Positions 22,267 through 31,576 of a stretch of DNA of 36,918 nt are shown piece after piece (the stretch's first letter is position 1; the number at the start of each line of letters is the position of its first letter). Source of the stretch: Linderina pennispora (Eukaryota; Kickxellomycota; Kickxellomycetes; Kickxellales; Kickxellaceae). The notes beneath the pieces are model-generated. The model worked only from the letters and a program-made list of their open reading frames with translations, was not told where the DNA came from and did not search any database. The stretch covers positions 1 to 36,918 of the forward strand of contig NW_024468335.1 in NCBI RefSeq assembly GCF_002104995.1, read 5' to 3'. A program made the translations under genes and the position numbers.

Positions 22267-22666
22267 CTACGTGTGCAGAGGGCAAAGGCATTCGATGCAT
22301 CCGCCACTGTCCGATCCATTCGTGGGGCCACTAACCACATGCACATGTCCGCTTGGGATTCTGCGCCACTGATATGCTGACAGAGCCCTTTTGGCCATGG
22401 CTATCTCACCGTTTGACACTGGCAGATACTGCACCGCTCCTGCTGGTCCATTGCTAGAGGCTGTGCCCAGTTCTGCTGGTTTTGTCCACAATTGCTAGAA
22501 GACTGTCAAACTGCTTGTTGACTACCGCTGTGGTGTGCTCCAGCTCATTGCCCACCGCTTCCTTCACTGCCTGCTGGACCATGTCCTCAACACCGCTCCT
22601 GGTGACTGGAGACCCGTTCAAGTCTGGGAGTTTCTCGCTGCATCTGGTTGACGCGCTAATGCACAT
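22267..22666 (-). pseudogene. Decayed copy of the RZ zinc-finger gene
   Basis: Its N-terminal part (from ATG 22666) aligns with the intact neighbour at 22846-23313: EKLPDL...VEDMVQQAV KEAVGNELEH against EKLDDL...IEEIIQQAV...KEAVKGELGR. The frame stops at 22454. The C-terminal part continues in the next frame with AVQYLPVSNGEIAMAKRAL and a degenerate finger. Where the neighbour has CPNGH and ECG this copy has IPSGH and no Cys; only CIEC remains. The frameshift plus loss of zinc ligands suggests a dying tandem duplicate. Two independently degenerate features make a pure sequencing artefact unlikely here. A TATATAA-like element (minus strand) near 22738 sits about 75 bases upstream. Confidence 0.6.
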
Positions 22667-22845
22667 GGCGAGGAAATAAATGATATTGAAATTTGAAATG
22701 AGTCCTGAGAAAGAGCGTGTGGAGCTGTGTGGAATATCTTTATATAGCCCTGCCAAGCTGCACCCCTGTGATGCATCGAACTGAGCTGCTGCCACCAATG
22801 TCTTCACCATCATACTTGTGCACAGCTGCTGCCTAAACATGCTAT

Positions 22846-23313
22846 CTAGCGCAGCAAAGCACGGCATTCCATGCAGCTAGCTGTCACAGCGACAGTACCG
22901 CACTCGCCGACAGAAAACTGGTGTCCATTGGGACAGCGGTGCCAGGTAACACGGCCCATGGCCTGCTTCACCATGTTGATCTCGCTTGGCGTTACCGGCA
23001 GGTATTGCACAGCAGGAGGCACCGGCTTCTTGCTCTCCTCAGTGCGCGCCTTCTTCGAGTGCCTGCGCTCCATGTCCAGGTCATCGCGAATCTCGTCCAA
23101 CTTCTGGCCAAACACGCGATTCTCCTCTTCAATCCGCTCCATGAACTTGTCGAACTTCGTGGCAAGCCTTCCCAGCTCTCCCTTGACTGCTTCCTTGACG
23201 TTTTTCTTGACTGCCTGTTGTATAATTTCTTCGATGTAGCGGCGTCCTGATACACTGCTGACTAGATCGTCAAGCTTCTCGCCGCGTCCTGCGCTGTTTC
23301 TGGTGATTGGCAT
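22846..23313 (-). CDS. Small coiled-coil protein with C-terminal RZ-type zinc finger
   Basis: 155 residues from the ATG at 23313; the frame is open to 23400 but the upstream part resembles leader. Residues 26-90 are a charged amphipathic stretch likely to form a coiled coil (IEEIIQQAV...FMERIEEENRVFGQKLDEIRDDLD). A basic patch with RRHSKKAR could be a nuclear localisation signal. Residues 111-152 match the RZ finger known from NFX1-type helicases, ZNFX1 and RNF213: EINMVKQAMG then WHRCPNGHQFSVGECG and CMEC. Visible ligands are Cys127, His131, Cys147 and Cys150, plus conserved Cys138 seven residues after His131. RZ fingers normally sit at the end of very large proteins, so a stand-alone short carrier is unusual. 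Molecular role unknown. Confidence 0.72.
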   Translation of the reverse strand: MPITRNSAGRGEKLDDLVSSVSGRRYIEEIIQQAVKKNVKEAVKGELGRLATKFDKFMERIEEENRVFGQKLDEIRDDLDMERRHSKKARTEESKKPVPPAVQYLPVTPSEINMVKQAMGRVTWHRCPNGHQFSVGECGTVAVTASCMECRALLR

Positions 23314-24170
23314 GGTGAAATGAACGGTGTTAAATATATCCAGCGCTGATACTCTGTAGATAGAAGGGACAGGTAACTGCTGGCTTGAAAGATGGCCCAC
23401 TCCTGACTCCTTTTAAGCTAGAGCTATACATCAGCATGCTGTCTCAAGCGCTGTCCATGATCAATCGAACCAAAGTCTGGCGCAATATATCGCATCCGAA
23501 GACATGCTTACATCACTGGCCATGTGAGCAGCTGCAATCTGGTTGGTGGCGCATGCTGGTGCGTAGTCACTGGAAATTGTACATGTTAAGCAGCAGCACC
23601 AAAACACGCGTAGGTTTCCTGCGTATAAGCAATACACTTCATCCACTTCAGTAATAGCGAGTACATAGAGGCGCCGCAACCTTTGCAGTAACCCTACCCC
23701 CTCCTCCTGTAGTTTGTAAGCACTGTTTCCATTAAACCGCATATTAGTCTAGAATATATGCATGTTGTCTATAACTGCCTGCGCATCGCAACAATGATAT
23801 TTTTATGACTGCTCAGGGCTAAAAAAATCCCTCCCTCCGGCTGTGGCATCTGCAGTAGCCAACTTTTTGACTGAATGGAAAAACAACGCATTCTCTACCT
23901 TCTATTTGTTTCATAATTCCGCACCAGTCGGCCTGTGCTCAAACACGCTTATTGCCTGAATACAGTGCCGATCCTGCATCCTGATGGATGTGCAGGCATG
24001 TTCTCATGATTTTTTGGGCTACGCATTGGTTCCCGCGTGGTAGGGATTCTCAGCGTTATAAAAAGGGAGGACAGTACGCCCAGAATCCTGGAATGAACCC
24101 CCTCTATTCTCCGCTTCTTTCTTTCTTATTGCAGCACAGCCCACCTTTTTACAGCACTCTCTTCACAGCC
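23314..24170. other. Intergenic between the RZ gene and the F-box/LRR gene
   Basis: No supported gene. A TAAATATAT element near 23328-23337 is a candidate TATA for the minus-strand RZ gene. The right end is the promoter of the gene starting at 24171. Confidence 0.45.
24057..24065 (+). promoter_or_regulatory. TATA box of the F-box/LRR-like gene
   Basis: TATAAAAAG, about 105 bases upstream of the ATG at 24171 and followed by a pyrimidine-rich leader ending in CTTCACAGCC. Good match in word and spacing. Confidence 0.6.
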
Positions 24171-25814
24171 ATGAGCCGACCCACCCTGCAACTGAACACA
24201 CTAGCTAATGGCGATATTGTGCGAAGAACACTGGCAATAGCCAGCAATACAATCCTCAATGGCAACTATGGCATTCAGGAACACCGCTGCGTGGCCCTCC
24301 TTGCCACCGTCTGTCGCAAATGGGAGGAACACCTGCGTCTCTGCCTTCACAGCACCGTCATCTTGGAGTACGTCAGTAACGAGCGCGCGGTAGACGATAC
24401 TTGGGGGAAGTGGCTGCAGAATAACTTATTCAGGCGCGAGGCGCGCTACCTATGGATGTCGAACTTGGGATCAGTTGAATACTCGTCTATGCAGGATCAT
24501 TGCAAAGAATTGCGGATTGTCAATAAGACCGGCGAGAACACCTTTGAATTCGCGAACGCACTTTTCCAGATTGGGTTCGCTGTTTCCTTGTGGCCAGGGA
24601 TCAGGTCGCTCAGATTTGTTGGGTCATTTGTCGCGAGCTCCGGTGGGTTTGACGATAGCGCAGCCGAGGCAGCGAGCGCGCTCATCGCTCAGTGTCTCCC
24701 AGGCCTCACCGCCATCGACAATGCCTCATGCGCAGGGTACTCTAGCAGCCACCTCACAGAGGTAATTGACCGCCTGGCATGCCACTACCTCCCACAGCTC
24801 CAATCGCTCTCGTTGACTGGCATATACCCGCAGCGTCAGCTCAGGCTATCAGCTGAGGGTCTGACCAAAGTCGAATTTGACGCGTCGGCGATTGCAGACA
24901 AGATCGAGCCCTCATGTATCCCCGTCACCCAGCTCCACACGCTGCGCATCACAAATATGACCTGTGCATTCCCATGGCGCAACTTTGCCGACACAGGCTC
25001 GACACACATCGAGTTTACAAACCTGCAGCGGCTCGAACTGACATTTGCACGCAACATCAGCGAGCCTGTGCCCATCAGAGCCGACCTCAAGCGGCTGCAG
25101 TTCCCTCGACTGCGGCACCTTCACATCAGTCGCTCATTCGATGCGTTCACAAACTTTTACTCCGTCTTCAGTCCGTCATCGCTGGATTCATTCAATGCGC
25201 TTGAGAGCATGCGACATGTTGAGGAAATCGACACGGACATCATTAGCTCATTGACCAAGCTCACACTGAGCACTGCAAAAGATGCCGTGGCTCTGGATCC
25301 AAGCTGGCTGGCAGCAATCGACAGATACCTCTCGACAGACTCAACAGTTCAGAATGCATGCATAGGTGGGTTTCCGTATGCGTTCACAGGCGCCATTTGC
25401 TGGCCTTGGTTGAAGCGGCTAACGCTGGAAGTCCACTCGATAGACTGGCAGAGCGTTGGACACCTTCTCGCCCAGCTTCCTTCGCTGTGGTATTTGGAGG
25501 TCTGGTACAATCACCTGCAGCCATTCTGTAGTCAGCCCGAACGGCAAACTGAAGGAGCTGCACCACTCCTGCGCACCACTGCTACAGCAGAGCCAGTCAG
25601 CACAAGTCTCCAAGAACTCATTGTATACATTGACGATCCGTGGACAGTTGCTCTTGATATGGCCACGCTGTGCAGCCTCATCTCGCGGCTTCCATCTCTA
25701 CTGAAAGTCAAAGTCCCAGAAGATACTGTTGCTGAAATGGAGGGCTATGTGCAGACGAACAGCAGAGCATTCGACATCCAGCCGACATTTCTCAGAGCTA
25801 CTTTTGCTACATAA
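24171..25814 (+). CDS. F-box/LRR-like protein
   Basis: 547 residues from the ATG at 24171. The frame is open to 23988, but the TATA box at 24057 lies inside that extension, so the downstream start is preferred. The N-terminus resembles a degenerate F-box: LANGDIVRRTLAIAS, then ALLATVCRKWEEHLR. The rest shows irregular leucine-rich spacing: LPQLQSLSLTGIYP, TQLHTLRITNMT, TNLQRLELTFAR, FPRLRHLHISRSF, LTKLTLSTAK, WLKRLTLEVHS, LPSLWYLEVWYN, TSLQELIVYID. This suits substrate-recognition subunits of SCF ubiquitin ligases, which are expanded in several early-diverging fungi. No specific substrate can be named. Intronless. Confidence 0.65.
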   Translation: MSRPTLQLNTLANGDIVRRTLAIASNTILNGNYGIQEHRCVALLATVCRKWEEHLRLCLHSTVILEYVSNERAVDDTWGKWLQNNLFRREARYLWMSNLGSVEYSSMQDHCKELRIVNKTGENTFEFANALFQIGFAVSLWPGIRSLRFVGSFVASSGGFDDSAAEAASALIAQCLPGLTAIDNASCAGYSSSHLTEVIDRLACHYLPQLQSLSLTGIYPQRQLRLSAEGLTKVEFDASAIADKIEPSCIPVTQLHTLRITNMTCAFPWRNFADTGSTHIEFTNLQRLELTFARNISEPVPIRADLKRLQFPRLRHLHISRSFDAFTNFYSVFSPSSLDSFNALESMRHVEEIDTDIISSLTKLTLSTAKDAVALDPSWLAAIDRYLSTDSTVQNACIGGFPYAFTGAICWPWLKRLTLEVHSIDWQSVGHLLAQLPSLWYLEVWYNHLQPFCSQPERQTEGAAPLLRTTATAEPVSTSLQELIVYIDDPWTVALDMATLCSLISRLPSLLKVKVPEDTVAEMEGYVQTNSRAFDIQPTFLRATFAT

Positions 25815-26762
25815 ATACACCAATTTGCTTTCTTTGTATACACTGATGAAAGCTATCGGCCTACGAAGGTCTCCCAGGATCCTTTTGGCTTGCCAGATAT
25901 ATTCGCCATATTCTTTTTTGCCTTCCAAAAGTACTCACGGGGAACACTGGCCACAGCGACACCAACATCCAAAAATCGACTCCAGGACTGTCACTCCAGC
26001 GCTCAGCCCAGGGACCACCACCCGATCTGGACAGCCACAAGCAGCCCCTGTGCAGTGGGCTAGCGCAGTGGGACCCCTCGCGTGTGCTGCATGCATAAAG
26101 TTGATGGCAGCCTGCACCACATCCAGCCAATAACCGACCGTACCCGGTCATACGATCTGGGATAACTCTGTATCCTTGCATGGATACGCTGGCCACTTTG
26201 TGGTGCCACTTGCGTTCCGTCCGGGTCGGATGTTGACTGGGCCTATATTTTATAGAGTGTGCTGACCATGACCGCCCCCAAAGGCTCCTCCATCCCGGCT
26301 CACCCGACAGACCACATCAGCACAAATGAAGGGTATTTGTGCTGAATACGGAAGCTCGTCTGGAGATGGTCTGAAGCCGTCACTGGCACTACTCGACCCA
26401 ATTGTCCAGCGCTGCCCTCACGCAGCCCAGGCGCCGCCCGACCTTTGTTCTAGCGAGTAGAAGAAGCTGCGGGTGCCAGTGTAACAGACCTGATTTCTAG
26501 AACACCTATTTTCCGCTGTCATGACTTGTGCTAGGCGCAGACACAGGCCCCTCACAAACATGCGCGAGTACAAACTTTGCTGGTTTCCGACATGTACGTC
26601 TCAAGACAAAATCGATATAAAACGTCAGCGCCATGGGCTGCAAAATACCTGAATTCTCCATCCTACAACGCCAAAAGCGACCACACCTTACTAATACCAA
26701 CCATTCCCTCTACGACTACCTATTTGTACGCCTTTATTGCTACCATTTAATCTCTGTTAACC
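25815..26762. other. Long promoter region of the sugar transporter
   Basis: No supported gene; the short frames on both strands lack domains. CCGGGT/ACCCGG and CCCCA words around 26150-26290 could be binding sites for nutrient regulators, but I cannot assign them. The leader just before 26763 is pyrimidine-rich. Confidence 0.45.
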
Positions 26763-28268
26763 ATGTCTGTCGACTCGCGTACGCTCAGTGTGACAAAGTA
26801 CCAGTGCTTCTGTGCCATGATGGCTGCCTTGGGCAGTGTCAACTTTGGCTGGAACATTGGTGTCATCAACATTCCCGGCGACGTTATCTCCAACTGTATG
26901 ACCGGCGAGAAGCACTACAACGGACCCTTCCCCTCGTGTATCCCGACCGAGTCCACCATCTGGGGTGTGGCTGTCGGCTGCTTTGCTATCGGCGCTCTGA
27001 TCGGCACCATTGCCGGTAACCCTATCTCCGACCGGTACGGCCGCAAGTTCGTGCTCACCTGGGGCCCGCTGCTTGCCCTGGTCGGCGGTGTCCTTCTCTC
27101 GACCACCACATCTCTGGGCCAGCTGATTGTCGGCCGTCTGTTTGTCGGTTTCGCTGCTGGCTTCTGTAACGGTGCCCTGTCGGTCTATGTCGGCGAAATC
27201 ACCACTCCCAAGGCTCGCGATATCCTCGGCGGAACCCTCCAGCTGGCCACCAACGTGGGTATTCTGCTGGCCAACGCCGTCTCGCTCGGCCTCGCCAAGC
27301 CCCCTCTGTGGCGCATCCTATTCGGTATCACTGGTGTTATTGGCGTTGCCACCACCCTGCTGTTCCCCATCTGTGTCGAGTCGCCCAAGTGGCTCGTCTC
27401 TCGTGGCCGCGTCGAGGAGGCCCGTGCTGCTCTGATTAAGCTGCGCAAAGGCGCTGACATCGAGCAGGAGCTTCAGGACATGGTTGACGATGATGCCAAG
27501 GCACAGGCTCGCGCTGAGGAGGCCCCCAAGGTGAATGTCATGGATCTCATTCTCGGCCGCACTCCCGACAATCTCCGCCACCAGTTCATCGTTGTCTGTA
27601 TGCTCATGTTCTTCCAGCAGATGTCCGGTATCAATGCTGTCATTTTCTACTCGACCCAGATCTTCAACCGCACCACCAAGGACGACCCGTCGCAGATCCC
27701 GACCACTGCCCAGATCCTGTCGTGCGTCATTTCGATTGTTGCTGCCATTTTCACGTTCGTCGGCATGCTGTTGGGCGCTCGCTTCGGCCGTCGTACCCTG
27801 ATGCTGCTGTCGCACGGTACCATGGCTCTCTTCTCGATGCTGATGGCTGTTGGCTCCATCAAGGGCATTGATGTCCTTGTCATCACCATGGTCTTCCTGT
27901 ACAACGTGTTCTTCAACTTTGGTGTTGGTCCCCTGCCCTGGGCTGCTGCTGCCGAGATGACCCCGGCCTACGCCATGTCGGCCATGGCTGCTGTTGGCTG
28001 TGCTGTCAATTACCTGTTCACCTTTGCCATCGGTGTCTACTTCTCGCCGATGCAGGAGGCTATGGGCGACTACACCTTCTTCTTCTTCATGGGCTTCAAC
28101 ATCGCCGCCTTTGTCTTCTGCTTCTTCTTCCTGCCTGAGACCAAGGGGCTCAAGGCTGAGGATGTTGTCGCTGTCCACTCGGTTGGCTTCCACTGTGTCC
28201 TCGGTAGCCGCTACCAGATCCGCGCCTCCAAAGACAACGACGATATCAGCAAGACCGAGTACGCCTAA
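26763..28268 (+). CDS. MFS hexose/sugar transporter
   Basis: 501 residues, single exon. Twelve-TM sugar-porter family of the major facilitator superfamily, importing hexoses across the plasma membrane. Signatures: GNPISDRYGRK (90-95 core DRYGRK), the loop motif CVESPKWLVSRGR in place of PESPRxL, FFQQMSGINAVIFYSTQIF in TM7, GARFGRRTLML, and FNFGVGPLPWAAAAEMTP in TM10. The final motif is FFFLPETKGL. The QLS of GLUT1-type transporters is not obvious. It resembles fungal GLUT-like facilitators more than Hxt proteins by its short termini. Coding sequence is GC-rich at third positions with strong codon preference, suggesting high expression. Confidence 0.93.
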   Translation: MSVDSRTLSVTKYQCFCAMMAALGSVNFGWNIGVINIPGDVISNCMTGEKHYNGPFPSCIPTESTIWGVAVGCFAIGALIGTIAGNPISDRYGRKFVLTWGPLLALVGGVLLSTTTSLGQLIVGRLFVGFAAGFCNGALSVYVGEITTPKARDILGGTLQLATNVGILLANAVSLGLAKPPLWRILFGITGVIGVATTLLFPICVESPKWLVSRGRVEEARAALIKLRKGADIEQELQDMVDDDAKAQARAEEAPKVNVMDLILGRTPDNLRHQFIVVCMLMFFQQMSGINAVIFYSTQIFNRTTKDDPSQIPTTAQILSCVISIVAAIFTFVGMLLGARFGRRTLMLLSHGTMALFSMLMAVGSIKGIDVLVITMVFLYNVFFNFGVGPLPWAAAAEMTPAYAMSAMAAVGCAVNYLFTFAIGVYFSPMQEAMGDYTFFFFMGFNIAAFVFCFFFLPETKGLKAEDVVAVHSVGFHCVLGSRYQIRASKDNDDISKTEYA

Positions 28269-28811
28269 GCTACTCTCTTTCTTTCCTGTAAACTATGTAT
28301 CTCTTCTGTTTTCCTACTGTCTTGATATTAAAGTAGCTCTCCTTTAAAGCTACATGCGGGTTAGCACCTGTCTTTGCAAAACATCAGTGTGGACAATCAT
28401 GACAACAACTAGCAATCGATTGAGCTGGCCAAGAGATAATGATTACTACATACATCTGTAGCATTAGACATCCAGTAATAACCGGTATGGTACTTGCGAT
28501 CCTGATTTGCTTCTAAAAATAATTTGGCTACATCCAAAACAAGACGCGCTGGTTCCTTGCACAATAGAGCACACATAAGCGAGCTGTGATTTCCTGCAAG
28601 TATTCTGCAGACAATCTATTTTTAGTACCGATCAAGTATCGAGAAGAGACATGCCATGAAAATGCGTTTGCCATGTTCCAGAGCAGCCGATGGTATAAAA
28701 GCTCGGTACAAGGGCCACCCAGCACCACTGCACAACAGTGTACTTCAGCAACCCCCTTCTGCCTTCCTCCCACGACCAAGGTAAAATCCTACATTTTGAT
28801 AGTTGCTAGCC
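28269..28811. other. Intergenic, promoter of the trypsin-fold gene
   Basis: No supported gene. Contains a clear TATA box at 28694-28701; the left part is the 3' flank of the transporter. Confidence 0.5.
28694..28701 (+). promoter_or_regulatory. TATA box of the trypsin-fold gene
   Basis: TATAAAAG, about 118 bases upstream of the ATG at 28812. Confidence 0.6.
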
Positions 28812-29663
28812 ATGAATATTTTGACTGTCGCGGTATCGCTTGCACTTGCCTCTGCCCAGGTACAGGCGCTCGGCTGGAGCTTCAACAAGCGTGTTATTGG
28901 CGGCAGAGGTGCCTCGCCTGAAGAGTTTCCCTTTCTTGTAACAATCTCGCGCACCACCGACAAAGGGATCGAGTTCATCTGCGGCGGATCGATAATCCAC
29001 AAGCACGTCATTGTCACAGCAGCCAGCTGCTTCACCAACGGAACCGCTGGCGATGTGGTATCACCGAGCAGACTGCTGGTCGGATTCGGAAACCACAACC
29101 GTAAAAAGCAGCTACTATACCCTGCCATTGACCTTGTTGTTCACCCAGAATATGAGCCAAAGGGAAACGCGAACAATATTGCCCTGGTTTCCGTCCCAGC
29201 TTTGCCACTGGATAACAGCAACGTTGCAAAGATCCCTGTATTCAAGGGCAAGGTTGTTGATGGCTCGGCAATGAACTTTGCTGGCTGGGGAAGCAGGACC
29301 AACGCTACCAAAAATGACGCATCGTCAGACATTCTGAGAAAAACCATCGTCAAGGTGGGCTCATCCGACAAGTGCAGGAAGTATCTCAAGGGATTCCAGA
29401 CCAGCAACGGCCCGCAGACATGTACACAGAACAACCTGGCACCGAACTCTGGTGCATGTGGGCGCGACTGGGGATCGGGTCTTGTTGGTTTCGTGAAGAA
29501 CAAGCCGTACCTGATTGGGTTGGCAAGTCACGGAACCGATCCTGATCAGAAAGGCAGCCAGGCTTGTGCTCAACCCACGGGCTTTGGAGTGTACACGCAT
29601 GTAAATTACTACATTGGCTTTATCGCCAACACTACGAACCTCCCTGCCTCGACATTTTACTAA
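28812..29663 (+). CDS. Secreted trypsin-fold protein lacking catalytic residues
   Basis: 283 residues. Signal peptide at 1-19 (MNILTVAVSLALASAQVQA), a short propeptide ending Lys-Arg, then VIGGRGASPEEFPFLVTI, the usual mature S1 N-terminus. The S1 fold is clear: CGGSIIHKHVIVTAASC, NNIALVSV, AGWGSRTN and a C-terminal Gly/Tyr/Val stretch. The catalytic triad is not. The His57 position is Ser72 (TAASC for TAAHC), Asp102 is Asn122 (NNIALV for NDIxLV), and Ser195 is Trp220 (CGRDWGSGLV for CxGDSGGPLV). Asp194, which pairs with the new N-terminus, is retained as Asp219. So it is probably a pseudoprotease used for binding rather than cleavage. An ATG-less extension by three codons upstream is ignored. 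Confidence 0.85.
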   Translation: MNILTVAVSLALASAQVQALGWSFNKRVIGGRGASPEEFPFLVTISRTTDKGIEFICGGSIIHKHVIVTAASCFTNGTAGDVVSPSRLLVGFGNHNRKKQLLYPAIDLVVHPEYEPKGNANNIALVSVPALPLDNSNVAKIPVFKGKVVDGSAMNFAGWGSRTNATKNDASSDILRKTIVKVGSSDKCRKYLKGFQTSNGPQTCTQNNLAPNSGACGRDWGSGLVGFVKNKPYLIGLASHGTDPDQKGSQACAQPTGFGVYTHVNYYIGFIANTTNLPASTFY

Positions 29664-29871
29664 TTGTTTTTTGTACAAAGAATCCAGCACCTGTGAAAAC
29701 AACCAGTAAAAGGCGGCATCATGTGATACCCATATATCTTATTAAAAAAAACCAACCACACGTATACATGAGAAGCAAAACATTTTCGAATCGTTTTGTT
29801 TTTGGTTTATCATTACATCTCCCACACCTTACCCTATACTCCACGTACTACTTCATTTGCAGCCTTTGAAA

Positions 29872-30444
29872 ATGGTAAAATTTGCTGTAATCTGCGCGAG
29901 TAACATGAACCGCAGCATGGAGGGCCACTACCAGCTGAAGAAGCACGGCTACAACATCTGCTCATACGGCACAGGCACACAGGTGCGCCTCCCCGGCCCG
30001 TCGCAAGACAGGCCGAATGTGTACGAATTCGGCACACCGTACAACCGCATCTACAGCGAGCTGAAAATGCAGGACCAGAACCTGTATACCCGCAACGGGC
30101 TGCTGATGATGCTTGACCGCAACCGCAAGGTGAAGGAGGCACCGCAGCGGTTCCAGCTAGAGCGTGACTCGCACGACATTATTTTTACGTGCGAGGAGAA
30201 GGTTTTTGATGCGGTGTGCGAGGAGATTTTCTCCAGAGGCGGGACGCTGAGTCGGCCAGTGCATGTTATTAATATTGAGATTAAAGATAACCACGATGAG
30301 GCGGTTAAGGGCGGGAAGACGATCCTGGAGCTGGCGCGGCTGATCATCGAGTCGGACGACTTGGAGCGTGACATGGACAGCATTGTTGAGGATGTGCAGA
30401 GCAGGTTCCCGCACAAGCTTCTGTACACGGTTGCGTTCTACTGA
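29872..30444 (+). CDS. SSU72: RNA polymerase II CTD phosphatase Ssu72
   Basis: 190 residues, near the family's usual 190-206. The N-terminus MVKFAVICASNMNRS carries the CX5R catalytic loop, with nucleophile Cys8 and Arg14. Further family segments are SYGTGTQVRLPGPS, PNVYEFGTPY, YTRNGLLMMLDRN, IIFTCEEKVFDAVCEEI, PVHVINIEIKDNHDEA and the C-terminal FPHKLLYTVAFY. Ssu72 dephosphorylates Ser5-P (and Ser7-P) of the polymerase II CTD and belongs to the cleavage/polyadenylation factor. Intronless; about 210 bases after the trypsin-fold gene on the same strand. Confidence 0.96.
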   Translation: MVKFAVICASNMNRSMEGHYQLKKHGYNICSYGTGTQVRLPGPSQDRPNVYEFGTPYNRIYSELKMQDQNLYTRNGLLMMLDRNRKVKEAPQRFQLERDSHDIIFTCEEKVFDAVCEEIFSRGGTLSRPVHVINIEIKDNHDEAVKGGKTILELARLIIESDDLERDMDSIVEDVQSRFPHKLLYTVAFY

Positions 30445-30646
30445 GAGCAGTGCCTTTTCTTGGCTGAGAAGAATATATGTAGTTTTGCCTTGTGTCAACA
30501 CAAGTTGTGAGCGCGGGTGTGCCAGTTTCCATATTTCAGACCGATCAGGCTTCCAAACTAAATAAGCACAGTAGTTTTTTTTTTTTGCAGGATTTTAGAG
30601 TTTTCAGCAAAGACAAAAAATTCGTACACAATTCAGAGACGCAAGA

Positions 30647-31530
30647 ATGGAGCATAGAGTCACAGCAGACGAGCTAGAATACATGGAGATTGCGGCACAG
30701 ATGCTGGAGCTGCCGACGGCAGCGGTATTGTCTGGCATGGCGCTGTTCCACAGGTACCGACGGAATGTCAGCAAGAGCGGGCTGGCAGCTGACCCCCTGG
30801 ACCCCAAGGCACGTACAACATTATATGGGCCCGACCACGCAACCCTGGCATACCAGCAATTCACATACACCAAGGCATACGTGTGTTCTTTCTTGTATTG
30901 TAGATATGTATGATGGTGTGCATCTACTTGGCAACGAAGATCACAGAAGAGCCACGCAAACAGCGCGACATCATCAACGTTGGGTACAAAATAGCGAATC
31001 CCTCACAGGCATTCCTGGCAGTTGGCGACACACTGAACGCGCTGCGCGAGACCATGGACAAGGCAGAGCTGGTCGTGCTACGTGTGCTTGGATTCAATGT
31101 GGACGTGGATCTGCCACAGCGGTGGATAGTGCAGATTGTGTACGGCATGGCGTGGTGGGCGGACAAGGGCATCCCGCCAGACGACACCGGTAAGTGGCAA
31201 ATGGCATGCCAAGTAGAGCTGCAATAACGAGACATGCTCAAGCAGAACAAACATGTGGTGGCCGTAGAACGTATTGGTGTGCAAGTCAAGAATGTGGCAC
31301 GCACGGCATGGCGTATGGCTAGCGATGCAGTCAGGGCCGGGCTGCTGGACGATTCGGGGTCATCGCGGAGACTCGGGGCAGCATGCGTGGTGCTGGCGAT
31401 GGAAATCAACGGGGTTCCGCTGCCAGCGCGCGACCTCAGCGAGTGGGCAGACATGTGGGCCAAGACATCCAGCCGGCGACTCAGCGAGACTTGCGGTGTG
31501 CTGGAGCAGAAGATCCGACTGCGCATGTAG
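30647..31530 (+). CDS. Cyclin-Q-like cyclin (CDK10 partner family)
   Basis: Proposed exons: 30647-30808, 30904-31189 and 31268-31530, giving about 236 residues. Exon 1 ends ...DPK; exon 2 continues ICMMVCIYLATKITEEPRKQRDIINV. The rest of the cyclin box follows, with LRETMDKAELVVLRVLGFNVDVDLPQRW. Exon 3 supplies the second cyclin fold (VARTAW...RLGAACVVLAMEINGVPLPA). RDIINV, NPS and the LRxxM...ELxxLRVLGFxV pattern match cyclin Q (FAM58) better than cyclins K, L or T. Intron 1 (30809-30903) has a GC donor (AAG|GCACGT) and TTGTAG acceptor: it is the only split I found that keeps frame and cyclin-box length. The second acceptor could instead be at 31285. Confidence 0.75.
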
Positions 31531-31576
31531 GAGATTTGGAATATATTTTTATGTGGCAGTGGACGAAACTAGTCAT

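Noticed and set aside
23988-24170. 61-codon upstream extension of the F-box/LRR-like frame
   Set aside because: It contains the TATA box at 24057-24065, so it is probably not transcribed.
27318-28193. 291-codon minus-strand frame opposite the sugar transporter
   Set aside because: Antisense shadow caused by the strong third-position bias of the transporter gene.
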